Shown here piece after piece: positions 43,848 through 54,933 of a stretch of 64,000 nt of DNA (position 1 is its first letter; each line of letters starts with the position of its first letter). Source of the DNA: Lachnospiraceae bacterium. GTDB taxonomy: Bacteria; Bacillota; Clostridia; Lachnospirales; Lachnospiraceae. The notes under the pieces were generated by a model that did not search any database, had not been told where the DNA came from, and worked only from the letters and a program-made list of their open reading frames with translations. Where the stretch lies: contig SVEQ01000005.1 in NCBI GenBank assembly GCA_015057325.1, positions 186,001 through 250,000 on the forward strand, in the 5' to 3' direction. A program made the translations under genes and the position numbers.

Positions 43848-44537
43848 CTACTTCTTATCCATATGGTAGCCAACGCCCCACATAACCTTAATGTAATCCG
43901 GATTCTTCGGATTAATCTCTATCTTTTCTCTGATTCTTCTTATATGCACCGACACGATATTATCGGTTGCATATGCATCTTCGCCCCAGATTTTTTCATA
44001 TATTTCTGATGAGGAAAATACTTTACCAAGGTTTTCCATAAAGAGTTTCAATATGCTATATTCGGTTGGCGTAAGCTTGATTGGCTCGCCGTCCACTTTA
44101 ACCTGTTTCTTGTCCTTGTCCATTTCTATTGCTCCATTAACAAGAACATTTTCACTCTCCTTATCAATTCCTCCAAATGCTGTATAACGTCTTATCTGAG
44201 ACTTAACTCTTGCGACCAACTCAAGAGGGTTGAAGGGCTTTGTCATATAATCGTCCGCACCAACATTTAATCCAAGTATCTTGTCAACGTCCTCGGATTT
44301 TGCCGATAGCATGATAACAGGTATTGAACTACTTTCGCGAAGCTTATCAAGAGTATGTATTCCGTCAAGCTCCGGCATCATGATGTCAAGTATTACCAGG
44401 TGTATCTCCTCGTTTTTCATTATCTCAAGTGCTTCTTTTCCGTTGTACACGGGAATAATATTGTATCCCTCCTGCTTAAGATAAATCGTAATTGCCTCAA
44501 CTATTTCCTTGTCATCATCACATACCAATATGTTCAT
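43848..44537 (-). CDS. OmpR/PhoB-family response regulator
   Basis: 229 residues from the ATG at 44537 (GGAGGG 5 nt upstream). The receiver domain has ILVCDDDKE, the phospho-acceptor in VILDIMMPELDG and the MTKPFNP lysine. The C-terminal winged helix has KLTPTEYSILKLFMENLGKV as split KLTPTEYSILKLF and a VSVHIRRIREKIE recognition segment. Directly precedes its cognate kinase, with 12 nt between stop and the kinase ATG. Confidence 0.95.
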   Translation of the reverse strand: MNILVCDDDKEIVEAITIYLKQEGYNIIPVYNGKEALEIMKNEEIHLVILDIMMPELDGIHTLDKLRESSSIPVIMLSAKSEDVDKILGLNVGADDYMTKPFNPLELVARVKSQIRRYTAFGGIDKESENVLVNGAIEMDKDKKQVKVDGEPIKLTPTEYSILKLFMENLGKVFSSSEIYEKIWGEDAYATDNIVSVHIRRIREKIEINPKNPDYIKVMWGVGYHMDKK

Positions 44538-44643
44538 CATTACCCTCCTGTTTTGTATCCGTAAGCTCTTACAGATAGAATATAACAAATAAATCTTTCA
44601 AAATAACATACTAAAAAATTACGAAATTATGAAGATTACTCTC

Positions 44644-44688
44644 CAAAAAAACAATCATTACTTGGACTATACCACAGTAATGATTGTT
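44644..44688 (-). terminator. Terminator after the coiled-coil protein gene
   Basis: Minus-strand AACAATCATTAC ... GTAATGATTGTT 12-bp perfect stem followed by TTTTTTT, 38 nt beyond the stop at 44727. Confidence 0.88.
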
Positions 44689-44726
44689 GTATCAACATAT
44701 ATTCACATATATACAGAAAGCTTAAC

Positions 44727-45497
44727 TCAACCTCCAAACTTCTGTGCAGCCTCTGCCATAGCAGCATCAAGCTCTGCCTGTTTCTTTGCTTCGTCTTCGG
44801 CAGCCTCACGTTGCAAGCGTTCAAAAATCTCCTGTGCACGCTTTTCCGCATCATCAGCTCCACCGCCCGCATTAGCATCATTATTAACCGCAGCTAATTT
44901 TTCTTTCTCTGCAGCCTGTCTCTTGGCTTCCTCTATCTCGGCAACCTTCTTTGCCTCATCCTCTGCCGCTTCGCGGTTGAGGCGATCCATAATCTCCTGC
45001 GCACGCTTCATCTCGTCAGCTTCCTGAGCAGCGGTCTTTCCCTGTGCAATAAATGAATCCACATCAACCTTATTGGCATTCATTATCGAATCAAGTCGCG
45101 CCTTTTCTTCTGCCTTACGTCGTTCTTCTTCGGCTTTCTTTCTGGCTTCCTCTATCTCATCGGAATACCTGCCTTCACGGTCACTGTTAATCCTTGCAAG
45201 AACCTCTGCCGCATCACCTGTAACCGCCGGTCCCTTCTTCTGTGCCGCCGGCATTCTGACAGTCGGTCCGGTACTTTCTTCTACGGCATTACTTGAAGCA
45301 CTAGTTGAAACATCAGCAGATTCTTCTTTCAAAATATTCTGTTCTTCGGGAAGAATACTTGCCTGTGGACCTGATGGCACATCATTAAAACTCTTGTTGT
45401 TATCTATATGGAACACAGGCAGCAAAACTGCTCTGTACCATTTCACTATGTGATTTTTGAAGTTCATAAAGAACCTGTTCTCTGTCCAAAAACTCAT
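44727..45497 (-). CDS. Repeat-containing Glu/Ala/Lys-rich coiled-coil protein
   Basis: 256 residues from the ATG at 45497 (GGTGG upstream). After an aromatic N-terminus and a Ser/Glu linker the protein is highly charged and helical. It carries two near-identical units reading AQEIMDRLNREAAEDEAKK and AQEIFERLQREAAEDEAKK, with a weaker third copy (AAEVLARINSDREG). There is no signal peptide. I do not recognise the family. It lies beyond the atp operon terminator, so it is probably a separate transcript. Confidence 0.6.
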   Translation of the reverse strand: MSFWTENRFFMNFKNHIVKWYRAVLLPVFHIDNNKSFNDVPSGPQASILPEEQNILKEESADVSTSASSNAVEESTGPTVRMPAAQKKGPAVTGDAAEVLARINSDREGRYSDEIEEARKKAEEERRKAEEKARLDSIMNANKVDVDSFIAQGKTAAQEADEMKRAQEIMDRLNREAAEDEAKKVAEIEEAKRQAAEKEKLAAVNNDANAGGGADDAEKRAQEIFERLQREAAEDEAKKQAELDAAMAEAAQKFGG

Positions 45498-45572
45498 CGG
45501 CAACCACCCCATATATTATGTTTTTTAAACATAATTATTATATCACAGTTCTTCCCTTTTAGCCACAAGAAA

Positions 45573-45601
45573 TAAGGGCAGCCGCATGCGACTGCCCTTT
45601 A
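45573..45601 (-). terminator. Terminator of the atp operon
   Basis: Minus-strand AAGGGCAGTCGCATGCGGCTGCCCTT near-perfect stem just after the atpC stop, followed by a short T-containing stretch. Confidence 0.85.
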
Positions 45602-45606
45602 ATATA

Positions 45607-46002
45607 TTACCCTTTCAGGCTCAATCGTACAAGCGCACGCTTAAGCGCAAGCTCGGCACGATTCATATCTATTCCGGAGCCTTCCTCAATTCTACGTCTG
45701 GCACGTATCTCTGCTTCCTTTGCACGATTAGCATCAATCTCGTCCGGCCACTCACAGCTCTCCGCAAGAATGGTTATTCCATCCTGAAGAACCTGGATAA
45801 AACCTGACATCAAGGTAGCTTCCTTAACGGTATCCTCCTCATGTATGCGAAGGATTCCCGGTGCAACGATAGCGGTAAGAGGAATATGCTTTGGATAGAC
45901 ACCCATGTCACCCTCGGTTGTGGTAAACTCCGCAAAGGTTACATCACCCTCATAGAATATCCTCTCCGGAGCAACAATCTTTAATTTCATTGTATCTGCC
46001 AT
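45607..46002 (-). CDS. atpC: F-type ATP synthase epsilon subunit
   Basis: 131 residues. An N-terminal beta-sandwich (LKIVAPERIFYEGDV, TTEGDMGVYPKHIPL) and a C-terminal helical hairpin (RAKEAEIRARRRIEEG) are present. The subunit contacts gamma and the c ring and modulates ATP hydrolysis. Last gene of the operon, 22 nt after atpD. Confidence 0.95.
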   Translation of the reverse strand: MADTMKLKIVAPERIFYEGDVTFAEFTTTEGDMGVYPKHIPLTAIVAPGILRIHEEDTVKEATLMSGFIQVLQDGITILAESCEWPDEIDANRAKEAEIRARRRIEEGSGIDMNRAELALKRALVRLSLKG

Positions 46003-46024
46003 AGAATTTCTCCTTCTATCACGC

Positions 46025-47652
<1,628 letters not shown>

Positions 47653-47658
<6 letters not shown>

Positions 47659-48510
47659 TATCGCCTCCGCACCCGCAATAATCTCTGTAAGCTCCTGTGT
47701 AATGGAACCCTGACGGGCACGATTATATTTCAAGGTCAAATCGGCAATCATTTCATCCGCATTCTTTGTTGCAGAATCCATTGCCTGCATACGGGCACCA
47801 TTTTCACTGGCAACTGCCTCAATAAATGCTCCGTAAATAATATTGTTCATATACTTAGGAATAATCATATCAAGTGCTTCTTCCTCTTCCGGCTCATAAT
47901 TCATGAGTGTGAGTCGGTCGATTTCCGCATCCTTCATAATCTCATCCACATCTATCGGCAAAAGCTTAACGACTCTTGTCTCATGTACTACCGTGTTCTT
48001 GAAATAGGTATATGCAAGATATATCTCTCCCACTTCACCCTGTTCATATGACGATAATACATTCTTTCCGATTGCTATCGCATCGGCATATAACGGCTCG
48101 TTCATAACCTCGGAATAATCGTGTGCTATGTTGAAGCCTTTTCTTGCAAGTCCGTCAAGACCTTTCTTACCAACTGCGTATATGTCAGTCTTTTCCGGCG
48201 TAAATGCTGCCGCAATCTCTTTCACGATATTGTTGTTGTATCCACCGGCAAGACCTCTGTTAGAGGTAAGAGCAATAACAGCTTTTCTGTCAGATTCGCT
48301 CTTCTTAAGGTAACGGTGATTAACCGTTCCTGTTCTTGCTAATATCGAACACATCGTATCGTACAACAATGTGAAATAAGGCTTGTTACTCTCTGCTCTG
48401 GCTTTCGCCTTCTGAAGCTTAACAGTTGATACAAGCTTCATAGCTTTAGTAATCTGTCCTGTGCTGGCAACGCTTTCTCGACGCCGCTTTATATCTCTCA
48501 TGGATGCCAA
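47653..48510 (-). CDS. atpG: F-type ATP synthase gamma subunit
   Basis: 285 residues; rotor shaft. N-terminal helix MASMRDIKRRRESVASTGQI as SMRDIKRRRESVAST, mid-domain ALTSNRGLAGGYN, C-terminal RARQGSITQELTEIIAGA. Its stop codon lies within the outer arm of structured-element copy 2. Confidence 0.97.
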
Positions 48511-48551
48511 GACATATCACCTCTTTCTATTATCTGCAATCTTAGTAGTTT

Positions 48552-50054
48552 CTAACGTTGCTCTTTGTAAGAGGTAATTGCCTCATTAAGCATGTTCTCA
48601 ATATCTTCAGTGAGTTTCTTCTCCTCACGAATCTTGTTAAAGATTTCAGGATATTGTGCATCCACGTAATCAAAAAGTCCTGCCTCAAAATCAAGTATCT
48701 CATCTACAGGTACATCAAGAAGATATCTCTTTGTAGCTGCATAAATGATAACTACCTGCTTCTCAACTGCCATAGGTTTGTACTGAGGCTGCTTAAGAAT
48801 CTCTTTGATTCTTTCACCCTGTGCAAGACGTTCTTTTGTATCTGCATCAAGCTCTGAACCAAACTGAGAGAATGCTGCAAGCTCTCTGTACTGCGCAAGC
48901 TCTGTACGAATAGGAGAAGCGATCTTCTTCATAGCACCGATCTGAGCCGCACCACCAACTCGGGATACTGAAAGTCCTGCGTTGATAGCCGGACGGAAAC
49001 CTGAGTTGAACATCTCAGTCTCTAAGTATATCTGACCGTCTGTAATAGAGATTACGTTAGTCGGAATATATGCTGAAACGTCTCCTGCCTGAGTCTCGAT
49101 AATCGGAAGTGCTGTAAGTGAACCTCCACCTAACTCATCATTTAACTTAGCTGCACGCTCAAGCAATCTTGAATGTAAGTAGAATACATCACCAGGATAT
49201 GCCTCACGTCCCGGCGGTCTTCTAAGCAGCAATGAAAGTGTACGGTAAGCTGTAGCATGCTTTGACAAATCGTCATAAATAACAAGTACGTCCTTACCTG
49301 CCTCCATCCATTCCTCACCGATAGCACAACCTGCATACGGTGCAATATACTGAAGCGGTGCAAGCTCTGATGCTGTAGATGCAACTACTGTTGTATAATC
49401 CATAGCACCATACTCTGTAAGGGATTTTACGATATTGGCAACTGTTGATGCTTTCTGTCCGATAGCAACATAAATACAGTTAACGCCCTGCCCCTTCTGA
49501 TTGATTATTGTATCAATGGCAATCGCTGTCTTACCTGTCTGACGGTCACCAATGATAAGCTCTCTCTGACCTCTACCGATAGGAACCATGGCGTCGATAG
49601 CCTTGATACCTGTCTGCAACGGTGTATCAACCGACTTACGTGAAATAACACCTGAAGCAACTCTCTCGATAGGTCTTGTCTTGTCAGTTTTGATAGGTCC
49701 CTTGCCATCAATAGGCTGTCCAAGTGAATTAACAACACGACCAAGCATTGCATCACCAACAGGAACCTCAACGACACGACCGGTCGTCTTAACGGTATCT
49801 CCTTCGCTGATATTCTTATTAGCAGAAAGTAAAACCGCACCTACATTGTCTTCCTCAAGGTTCATAACCATTCCGTACACTTCACCCGGGAATTCAAGAA
49901 GCTCGCCCTGCATTGCCTTTTCAAGGCCATGCACTCTGGCAATACCATCTGCAACCTGTATAACTGTACCAACTTCGGAGGTTTCTAATTCCTTAGAATA
50001 ATTCTTAATCTGCTCTTTGATTACTGAGCTGATCTCTTCTGGTTTTAAATTCAT
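48552..50054 (-). CDS. atpA: F-type ATP synthase alpha subunit
   Basis: 500 residues from the ATG at 50054 (AAGGAG 7-8 nt upstream); the open frame extends further but without a ribosome site. P-loop-like [27 protein letters not shown] and the C-terminal [13 protein letters not shown] are present. Non-catalytic nucleotide-binding subunit of F1. Confidence 0.98.
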   Translation of the reverse strand: MNLKPEEISSVIKEQIKNYSKELETSEVGTVIQVADGIARVHGLEKAMQGELLEFPGEVYGMVMNLEEDNVGAVLLSANKNISEGDTVKTTGRVVEVPVGDAMLGRVVNSLGQPIDGKGPIKTDKTRPIERVASGVISRKSVDTPLQTGIKAIDAMVPIGRGQRELIIGDRQTGKTAIAIDTIINQKGQGVNCIYVAIGQKASTVANIVKSLTEYGAMDYTTVVASTASELAPLQYIAPYAGCAIGEEWMEAGKDVLVIYDDLSKHATAYRTLSLLLRRPPGREAYPGDVFYLHSRLLERAAKLNDELGGGSLTALPIIETQAGDVSAYIPTNVISITDGQIYLETEMFNSGFRPAINAGLSVSRVGGAAQIGAMKKIASPIRTELAQYRELAAFSQFGSELDADTKERLAQGERIKEILKQPQYKPMAVEKQVVIIYAATKRYLLDVPVDEILDFEAGLFDYVDAQYPEIFNKIREEKKLTEDIENMLNEAITSYKEQR

Positions 50055-50136
50055 AGGAAATCTCCTTCTTATTATTGTTCTACATACGTAATACAATTAT
50101 TTGAAAATTAACCTTGGTTAAGATTCTCCCCCTGTA

Positions 50137-50670
50137 TTACAATAATGATTTTGACATGTTTGCAATCTGTGTCTTAAGACTGCTGTCCACAACGGTATCG
50201 GATATGCGGATTACCAATCCACCGATAAGGCTCTTATCTACGTCATAATTACCTTCTATCTCTTTGTAGTCCGTTGTATCTAATAACTTCTGCTCAATCT
50301 TATCCTTCTGTTCTTTCGTAAGTTCAACCGCTGAAGAAATGTGGGCAATTCCGATTCCCTTCTCTTCTTTGATAGCGGAGATAACATAGTCAAGAACCGA
50401 TACGATATCCTTCTGATGTCCTTTATTGATAAGCATTGTCAAAAGTCCGGTAATCTCATCGGCTACCTTGCCTTTGTATATGCTCTCAACAACCGAAATC
50501 TTGGATTCCTTCTCAATATTGGGATGGAGCAAAAGCTTCATTAATTCTTCGTTTTCAAGAAACGTCTGCTTTACGAAAAGTACCTCTTCTAAGGTGGAGT
50601 CTAAAGTGTTCGTTTCCATAGCTACCTCAAAAAGGGCACTTCCGTAGGTTGTATTTACCTGCCTAGCCAT
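50137..50670 (-). CDS. atpH: F-type ATP synthase delta subunit
   Basis: 177 residues. The N-terminal TYGSALFEVAMETNTLDS helix bundle and a C-terminal DKSLIGGLVIRISDTVVDSS motif, the family hallmark, are present. It joins F1 to the b-subunit stalk. Its start overlaps the end of atpF by 16 nt. Confidence 0.95.
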   Translation of the reverse strand: MARQVNTTYGSALFEVAMETNTLDSTLEEVLFVKQTFLENEELMKLLLHPNIEKESKISVVESIYKGKVADEITGLLTMLINKGHQKDIVSVLDYVISAIKEEKGIGIAHISSAVELTKEQKDKIEQKLLDTTDYKEIEGNYDVDKSLIGGLVIRISDTVVDSSLKTQIANMSKSLL

Positions 50671-51227
50671 GTACTACCACCCATTTCCTTCAAAGTATCC
50701 TCGATCAAAGCATCCTGCTTGCTCTCGTCAATTTGCTGCTCGATAATCTTGGCTGCCATAGCTGTTGCCACACGTACAATTTCTTTACGCATATCATCGG
50801 AAACTTTCTCTTTCTCGAGCTTGATTTCCTGATTGGCACGCTCTATTATTCTGGCCGCCTCAGCATTGGCCTCTTCAACAATCTGTGCTTCCTTCTTACG
50901 TCCGCGCTCTCTGGCACTTGAAAGAATCTCTTCTTTCTCTTTGTCGATAGATTTCATCTTCTCGTCATACTCTGCCTTTAACGCTGCTGCATCTGCCTTG
51001 TCCTTCTCGGCAGATTCGATATCGTTCTTGATTCGTTCGGTACGGTTAGCAAGTAACTTCTTAACGGGATCGAACAATATCTTAGAAAGCAGGAAGAAGA
51101 GGATAAAAATTGCTATACCCTGGATAAGAATGTCACTTATAAGCTGTGGGTCCAACTGTAAAATGTGGTCGCCATAATTAGTAAGTGTTGCTATTCCAGA
51201 GTATCCAAGTCCTGATAATATATTCAT
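50655..51227 (-). CDS. atpF: F-type ATP synthase b subunit
   Basis: 190 residues from the ATG at 51227; the frame begins one codon earlier with TTG. One membrane helix (IAIFILFFLLSKILFDPV) is followed by a long charged coiled coil (about 60-150) typical of the peripheral stalk. The N-terminal 20 residues before the membrane segment are lineage-specific. Confidence 0.95.
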   Translation of the reverse strand: MNILSGLGYSGIATLTNYGDHILQLDPQLISDILIQGIAIFILFFLLSKILFDPVKKLLANRTERIKNDIESAEKDKADAAALKAEYDEKMKSIDKEKEEILSSARERGRKKEAQIVEEANAEAARIIERANQEIKLEKEKVSDDMRKEIVRVATAMAAKIIEQQIDESKQDALIEDTLKEMGGSTWLGR

Positions 51228-51271
51228 CAAGAAATAATCCTCCTTGTTCTATATACTATGCTTTCTTAAAA

Positions 51272-51565
<294 letters not shown>

Positions 51566-51621
51566 TTATTTTTGTTATAAAATAAAGCCTCTCTAACGTC
51601 GCCTATCGGCTCCGTTTAAGA

Positions 51622-52350
51622 TTATGATTCTCCGATCTTATCTGACACAAATACCATTGTCAGCATGGAGAATACGTATGCCTGAATTGCTCCCGAGAAG
51701 AGATCAAAGTAGGCATGTAATGCCGCCGGAATACCTATTGTAACCAAGGTCGGCAGCAAACCGTAAAACAGTGCCATCATAACCGTTCCTGACATTACGT
51801 TACCAAAAAGACGCAACGACATGGAAACAGGTGTGGCAAACTCTCCGATTAAATTAATCGGAAACAGGAATGGTAATGGTTGAAACAATCCTGTTATAGC
51901 ACCGAACTTATTACACTTGATGTTGTTGTACTGAATCATACAAAACGTAATAAGTGCGAGTGAAAATGTTGTGCCGTAGTCGGCAGTAGGTGGTCTTAGT
52001 CCGAACAAACCTGAAATATTTGACAAAAATACGAACAAGAATAGTGTTCCTATATAATTGACATACTTTCCGGCGTGACTGCCCATTGTTGAGCCAACGA
52101 AGCCCTGCAATGTTTCAACCGCTAATTCAACAACATTTTGAAGACCTGTCGGAACTTCATCTGCATGCATTATCTTTCTTCTTGCAATGAGTGCGAATAT
52201 AATTATCGTAGCCATTATAAGAAACATACATACATGAGACGTTGTTATATATACAGTCTGTCCCATGAACGGAAAACCCCATAAGTGATGGATAGAGAAA
52301 TCAACTTCTCCATCCGATGCCAGTAACATCGGCAACATACCGTATTCCAT
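51622..52350 (-). CDS. atpB: F-type ATP synthase a subunit
   Basis: 242 residues with five or six membrane helices. The essential stator arginine lies in VSMSLRLFGNVMSGTVMM, and the C-terminal helix has YFDLFSGAIQAYVFSMLTMVFV as AIQAYVFSMLTMVF. It forms the ion half-channels next to the c ring. Preceded by a long palindrome in the atpI-atpB gap. Confidence 0.96.
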   Translation of the reverse strand: MEYGMLPMLLASDGEVDFSIHHLWGFPFMGQTVYITTSHVCMFLIMATIIIFALIARRKIMHADEVPTGLQNVVELAVETLQGFVGSTMGSHAGKYVNYIGTLFLFVFLSNISGLFGLRPPTADYGTTFSLALITFCMIQYNNIKCNKFGAITGLFQPLPFLFPINLIGEFATPVSMSLRLFGNVMSGTVMMALFYGLLPTLVTIGIPAALHAYFDLFSGAIQAYVFSMLTMVFVSDKIGES

Positions 52351-52398
52351 TCCCTCACCTTCCTTTCTATAGATTTTGATTAATTATACTATATTTCA

Positions 52399-52449
52399 GC
52401 TGTGGTTAATTTTGCAGTCAAATTGATTAACTGCAAAATCAACCACAGC
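52399..52449. repeat. Long palindrome in the atpI-atpB gap
   Basis: GCTGTGGTTAATTTTGCAGT (52399-52418) and ACTGCAAAATCAACCACAGC (52430-52449) pair at 19 of 20 positions around an 11-nt loop, with TATACT/AGTATA flanking pairs. There is no T-run to make it a terminator. It could stabilise the downstream message or mark an RNA-processing site, raising atpB-atpE expression over atpI. Confidence 0.65.
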
Positions 52450-52472
52450 AAGTATACATTTTGTAAAACAAA

Positions 52473-52964
52473 TCAACTCTTCAAGTCATTAGGTTGAAGT
52501 TCATTATCTTCATCGTCCTCATCATCTTCAATTACACGGGAAAGAGTCTCCTCGTCAGTAATGAAATGTTCAGGATATAAGCGACGTAAGAAGAAAGGTG
52601 CAATCAGAGCCCCAATCTTAAGACCTAATAATCCGAGAACGAGTGATACAAAATTGATCTGTTTGGAAAAAACTCCGATAAGCATGACTGCAACCATCAA
52701 GGCAAGTCTTAGAAATGTTCGAAAACGAACGTATCTGGTAGCGCCTGCTTCGGGATAGTCCATTGCTCTATCGAGTGTCCACGCCATGTGTAAAAACAAC
52801 AAAACCGAAGCAATAACACCTATTAAAAGACCTAATGAATATGATAGTGCATCCCCTGAAAAGAAGATTCCAAAGCCCTCAATTACAAGAGCATACACCA
52901 ATAGACCACAAATAAATCCTACTATAGTTTCTCTTACCAAATTCATATATTGCTTCAACTCCAT
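52473..52964 (-). CDS. atpI: ATP synthase accessory subunit I
   Basis: 163 residues: four membrane segments (about 12-120), with an acidic tail (VIEDDEDDEDNELQ). Position at the head of the operon and the four-helix pattern fit AtpI, which assists c-ring assembly and may carry Mg2+ or Ca2+. The sequence is poorly conserved in the family, so the assignment leans on position. Confidence 0.75.
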   Translation of the reverse strand: MELKQYMNLVRETIVGFICGLLVYALVIEGFGIFFSGDALSYSLGLLIGVIASVLLFLHMAWTLDRAMDYPEAGATRYVRFRTFLRLALMVAVMLIGVFSKQINFVSLVLGLLGLKIGALIAPFFLRRLYPEHFITDEETLSRVIEDDEDDEDNELQPNDLKS

Positions 52965-52987
52965 AATTACTGGTTACACACTATAAC

Positions 52988-53016
52988 ATTGTACCAAATT
53001 TTACCCCTTGTGTCTA
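52988..53016 (-). promoter_or_regulatory. Promoter of the atp operon
   Basis: Minus-strand TAGACA (53011-53016), 17 nt, TACAAT (52988-52993), about 24-29 nt before the atpI start. Confidence 0.65.
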
Positions 53017-53106
53017 TGAAAATTCGCTAATTTCAACATTATTTCTACTCTATTTTTACCATAAACGGAATTTGTGCTGTAATAATCATTTTATTCTTAC
53101 AAACAC

Positions 53107-53135
53107 TTGAAATAAATGCCCAAAAAAGATAAAAT
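53107..53135 (+). promoter_or_regulatory. Promoter for the phosphoribosyltransferase gene
   Basis: TTGAAA (53107-53112), 17 nt, TAAAAT (53130-53135). A roughly 70-nt leader follows with no obvious structure. Confidence 0.6.
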
Positions 53136-53209
53136 ATATTTATCCATGTACTGCATTTCTTGGAAAATTTAGCAAGAAGGGTTAGTTACGCAGATTAAGG
53201 AGGGTTATT

Positions 53210-53857
53210 ATGACATTTGAACACAATGCAATTAAGATTAACTCGCATTACAATAACACAGTGCAGATTAAGGTTGTTCCGGGACATTTCGCAACAAACC
53301 ATTCACACATCACACATTACATTGATATGACAACTCTTAAGTCTCGTCAGTCAATGGCAAGAGCAGCTGCTAAATCCATAGCAAGCGAATATGTTGCCAG
53401 CACGGTTGTTGATACAATCGTATGTATGGACGGAACTGAGGTTATCGGAGGATATTTGGCAGAGGAACTTACCGAATCAGGTATCATGTCGCTCAATCAG
53501 CACAAGGCAATGTATGTTGTAACTCCTGAGTTTAACTCAGTAGGACAGATGATTTTCAGAGACAATCTTCAGCCGATGATTAAGGGTAAGCATGTATTGT
53601 TCTTACTTGCATCTGCAACAACAGGACGTACAATCGAGCGAAGCCTTGAGTGTCTTTCTTACTACGGCGGAATCGTTGCAGGTATTTCAGCAATATTCTC
53701 TGCAAGCGATACCATTGCAGGCCAAAAGGTACACACTCTCTTTAAGACTTCTGATATTCCTGAGTACAAGACTTATCCTCATAATCAATGTCCATTCTGT
53801 CAGGCAGGACAGAAGATTGAGGCTATCGTTAACAGCTACGGTTATTCAAAGTTATAA
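53210..53857 (+). CDS. Orotate phosphoribosyltransferase-like protein
   Basis: 215 residues of the PRT fold: a VDTIVCMDGTEVIGGYLAEE phosphate-loop-like region (about 64-83) and a KHVLFLLASATTGRTIERS PRPP-binding-like loop (about 127-145) in which the usual DD pair is replaced by LASA. The C-terminus has a CPFCQAG cysteine pair absent from typical PyrE. It resembles a family of PyrE-like PRTs common in Lachnospiraceae. Substrate is uncertain. Strong AAGGAGGG ribosome site. Confidence 0.75.
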   Translation: MTFEHNAIKINSHYNNTVQIKVVPGHFATNHSHITHYIDMTTLKSRQSMARAAAKSIASEYVASTVVDTIVCMDGTEVIGGYLAEELTESGIMSLNQHKAMYVVTPEFNSVGQMIFRDNLQPMIKGKHVLFLLASATTGRTIERSLECLSYYGGIVAGISAIFSASDTIAGQKVHTLFKTSDIPEYKTYPHNQCPFCQAGQKIEAIVNSYGYSKL

Positions 53858-53882
53858 ATTCAACAACAAGTCAACAAAACAC

Positions 53883-53911
53883 AAAGGGGATGGTTTAAAA
53901 CCATCCCCTTT
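53883..53911. terminator. Bidirectional terminator
   Basis: AAAGGGGATGGTTT-a-AAACCATCCCCTTT near-perfect palindrome between convergent genes. Confidence 0.9.
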
Positions 53912-53922
53912 AATAATACCTT

Positions 53923-54111
53923 CTATATCTGGTGACGAACTACCTTGTACTCATCACCGTCTCTGTAATAAGGACATCCCTTAAATCCGCTGCTTACCAG
54001 CCTTCCGTAATCGTCTTCGTCCATGTTAATGTCACACACGTATTCTTCATACTCCTCATCATAAAAGAAATATGCGCACGTATCGCAGGACGCACCTGAT
54101 GCCTGTCCCAT
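53923..54111 (-). CDS. Small four-cysteine protein (DUF6472-like)
   Basis: 62 residues with C9-x2-C12, a later VCDINMDEDD and a GCPYY: four cysteines spaced like a zinc or Fe-S ligand set, on a very acidic background. It resembles a small conserved clostridial family. It is 17 nt after the double-receiver gene, so probably co-transcribed with the signalling operon. Function unknown. Confidence 0.75.
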   Translation of the reverse strand: MGQASGASCDTCAYFFYDEEYEEYVCDINMDEDDYGRLVSSGFKGCPYYRDGDEYKVVRHQI

Positions 54112-54128
54112 ATCTATCCTCCAAACAA

Positions 54129-54917
54129 CTATTTTTTGAGCTTCTGCGCAATAAAGAACTTATCCAGCTCTTCCATAAGCGCAGACTTTCCGATTGATTT
54201 TAACAGATATCTGTCCGGACGTAAACCTATGGCTTTCTGAATACTATCCTTATCACTCTTTCCTGTCAAGAAAAATACCGGAATATTATCTGTTCCAGAC
54301 TCACTCTTTAACATCTCAAGAATTTCAGGTCCGTCAACAACAGGCATTTCATAATCCAGCAACACCAGATCCGCATGGTTTTTCGCAAGCCACGTTATTG
54401 CCTGCATTCCCGAATTGACAATCGCAACTCGGTATTTCTCCTTAAGCCACGAATGAACCATTTTTAGAAATGTTACATCGTCATCTACAATAAGAATACA
54501 TTTCTTACGATTCTCCTGTTCAAAAACATCGGTAAGTTCGTGCACCTTTGTGATAAGACTATTCATATCAAATGGGCGCAGGAAATGTGCTGCAAGATTA
54601 TCCTTATTGATTACTTTCGTCGCCTCGTGAAACTCATCCGGCGTACCGATAAGAATAACCATTTTTTCTTCCTCAATACTTACGTCCTTCAAATACACAA
54701 GTGTATCCAAATCCTGACATGAGCTCTCATCCATATAGAAAATGTACACCTTGGTACAATCGCTAAACTCGCTCATTGCCGCAACAGTAGGCTCTGCACG
54801 GTTAACTTCAAACCCTGACTCACGAAGTTTTTTCTGAAGAGTTGTCGCTATGAAAGTATCACCCTTACTAATTATCAAAATATTATCTTCCAAAAGACTA
54901 TCCAAAGCATCTGCCAT
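54129..54917 (-). CDS. Double-receiver response regulator
   Basis: 262 residues. The C-terminal half (about 137-255) is a normal receiver domain: CILIVDDDVTFLKMV, phospho-acceptor in VLLDYEMPVVDG, VFFLTGKSD and a late lysine. The N-terminal half (about 10-125) has receiver-like topology (ILIISKGDTF, VYIFYMDES, MVILIGTPDEF, LRPFDMNSL), but its acidic pocket is not intact and it looks like a pseudo-receiver. No DNA-binding output is present. Likely partner of the upstream hybrid kinase. Confidence 0.82.
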   Translation of the reverse strand: MADALDSLLEDNILIISKGDTFIATTLQKKLRESGFEVNRAEPTVAAMSEFSDCTKVYIFYMDESSCQDLDTLVYLKDVSIEEEKMVILIGTPDEFHEATKVINKDNLAAHFLRPFDMNSLITKVHELTDVFEQENRKKCILIVDDDVTFLKMVHSWLKEKYRVAIVNSGMQAITWLAKNHADLVLLDYEMPVVDGPEILEMLKSESGTDNIPVFFLTGKSDKDSIQKAIGLRPDRYLLKSIGKSALMEELDKFFIAQKLKK

Positions 54918-54933
54918 TTTTCATCCCCCTTTT

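Noticed and set aside
52561-52986. Plus-strand frames opposite atpI
   Set aside because: Shadows of atpI with no ribosome site or recognisable content.
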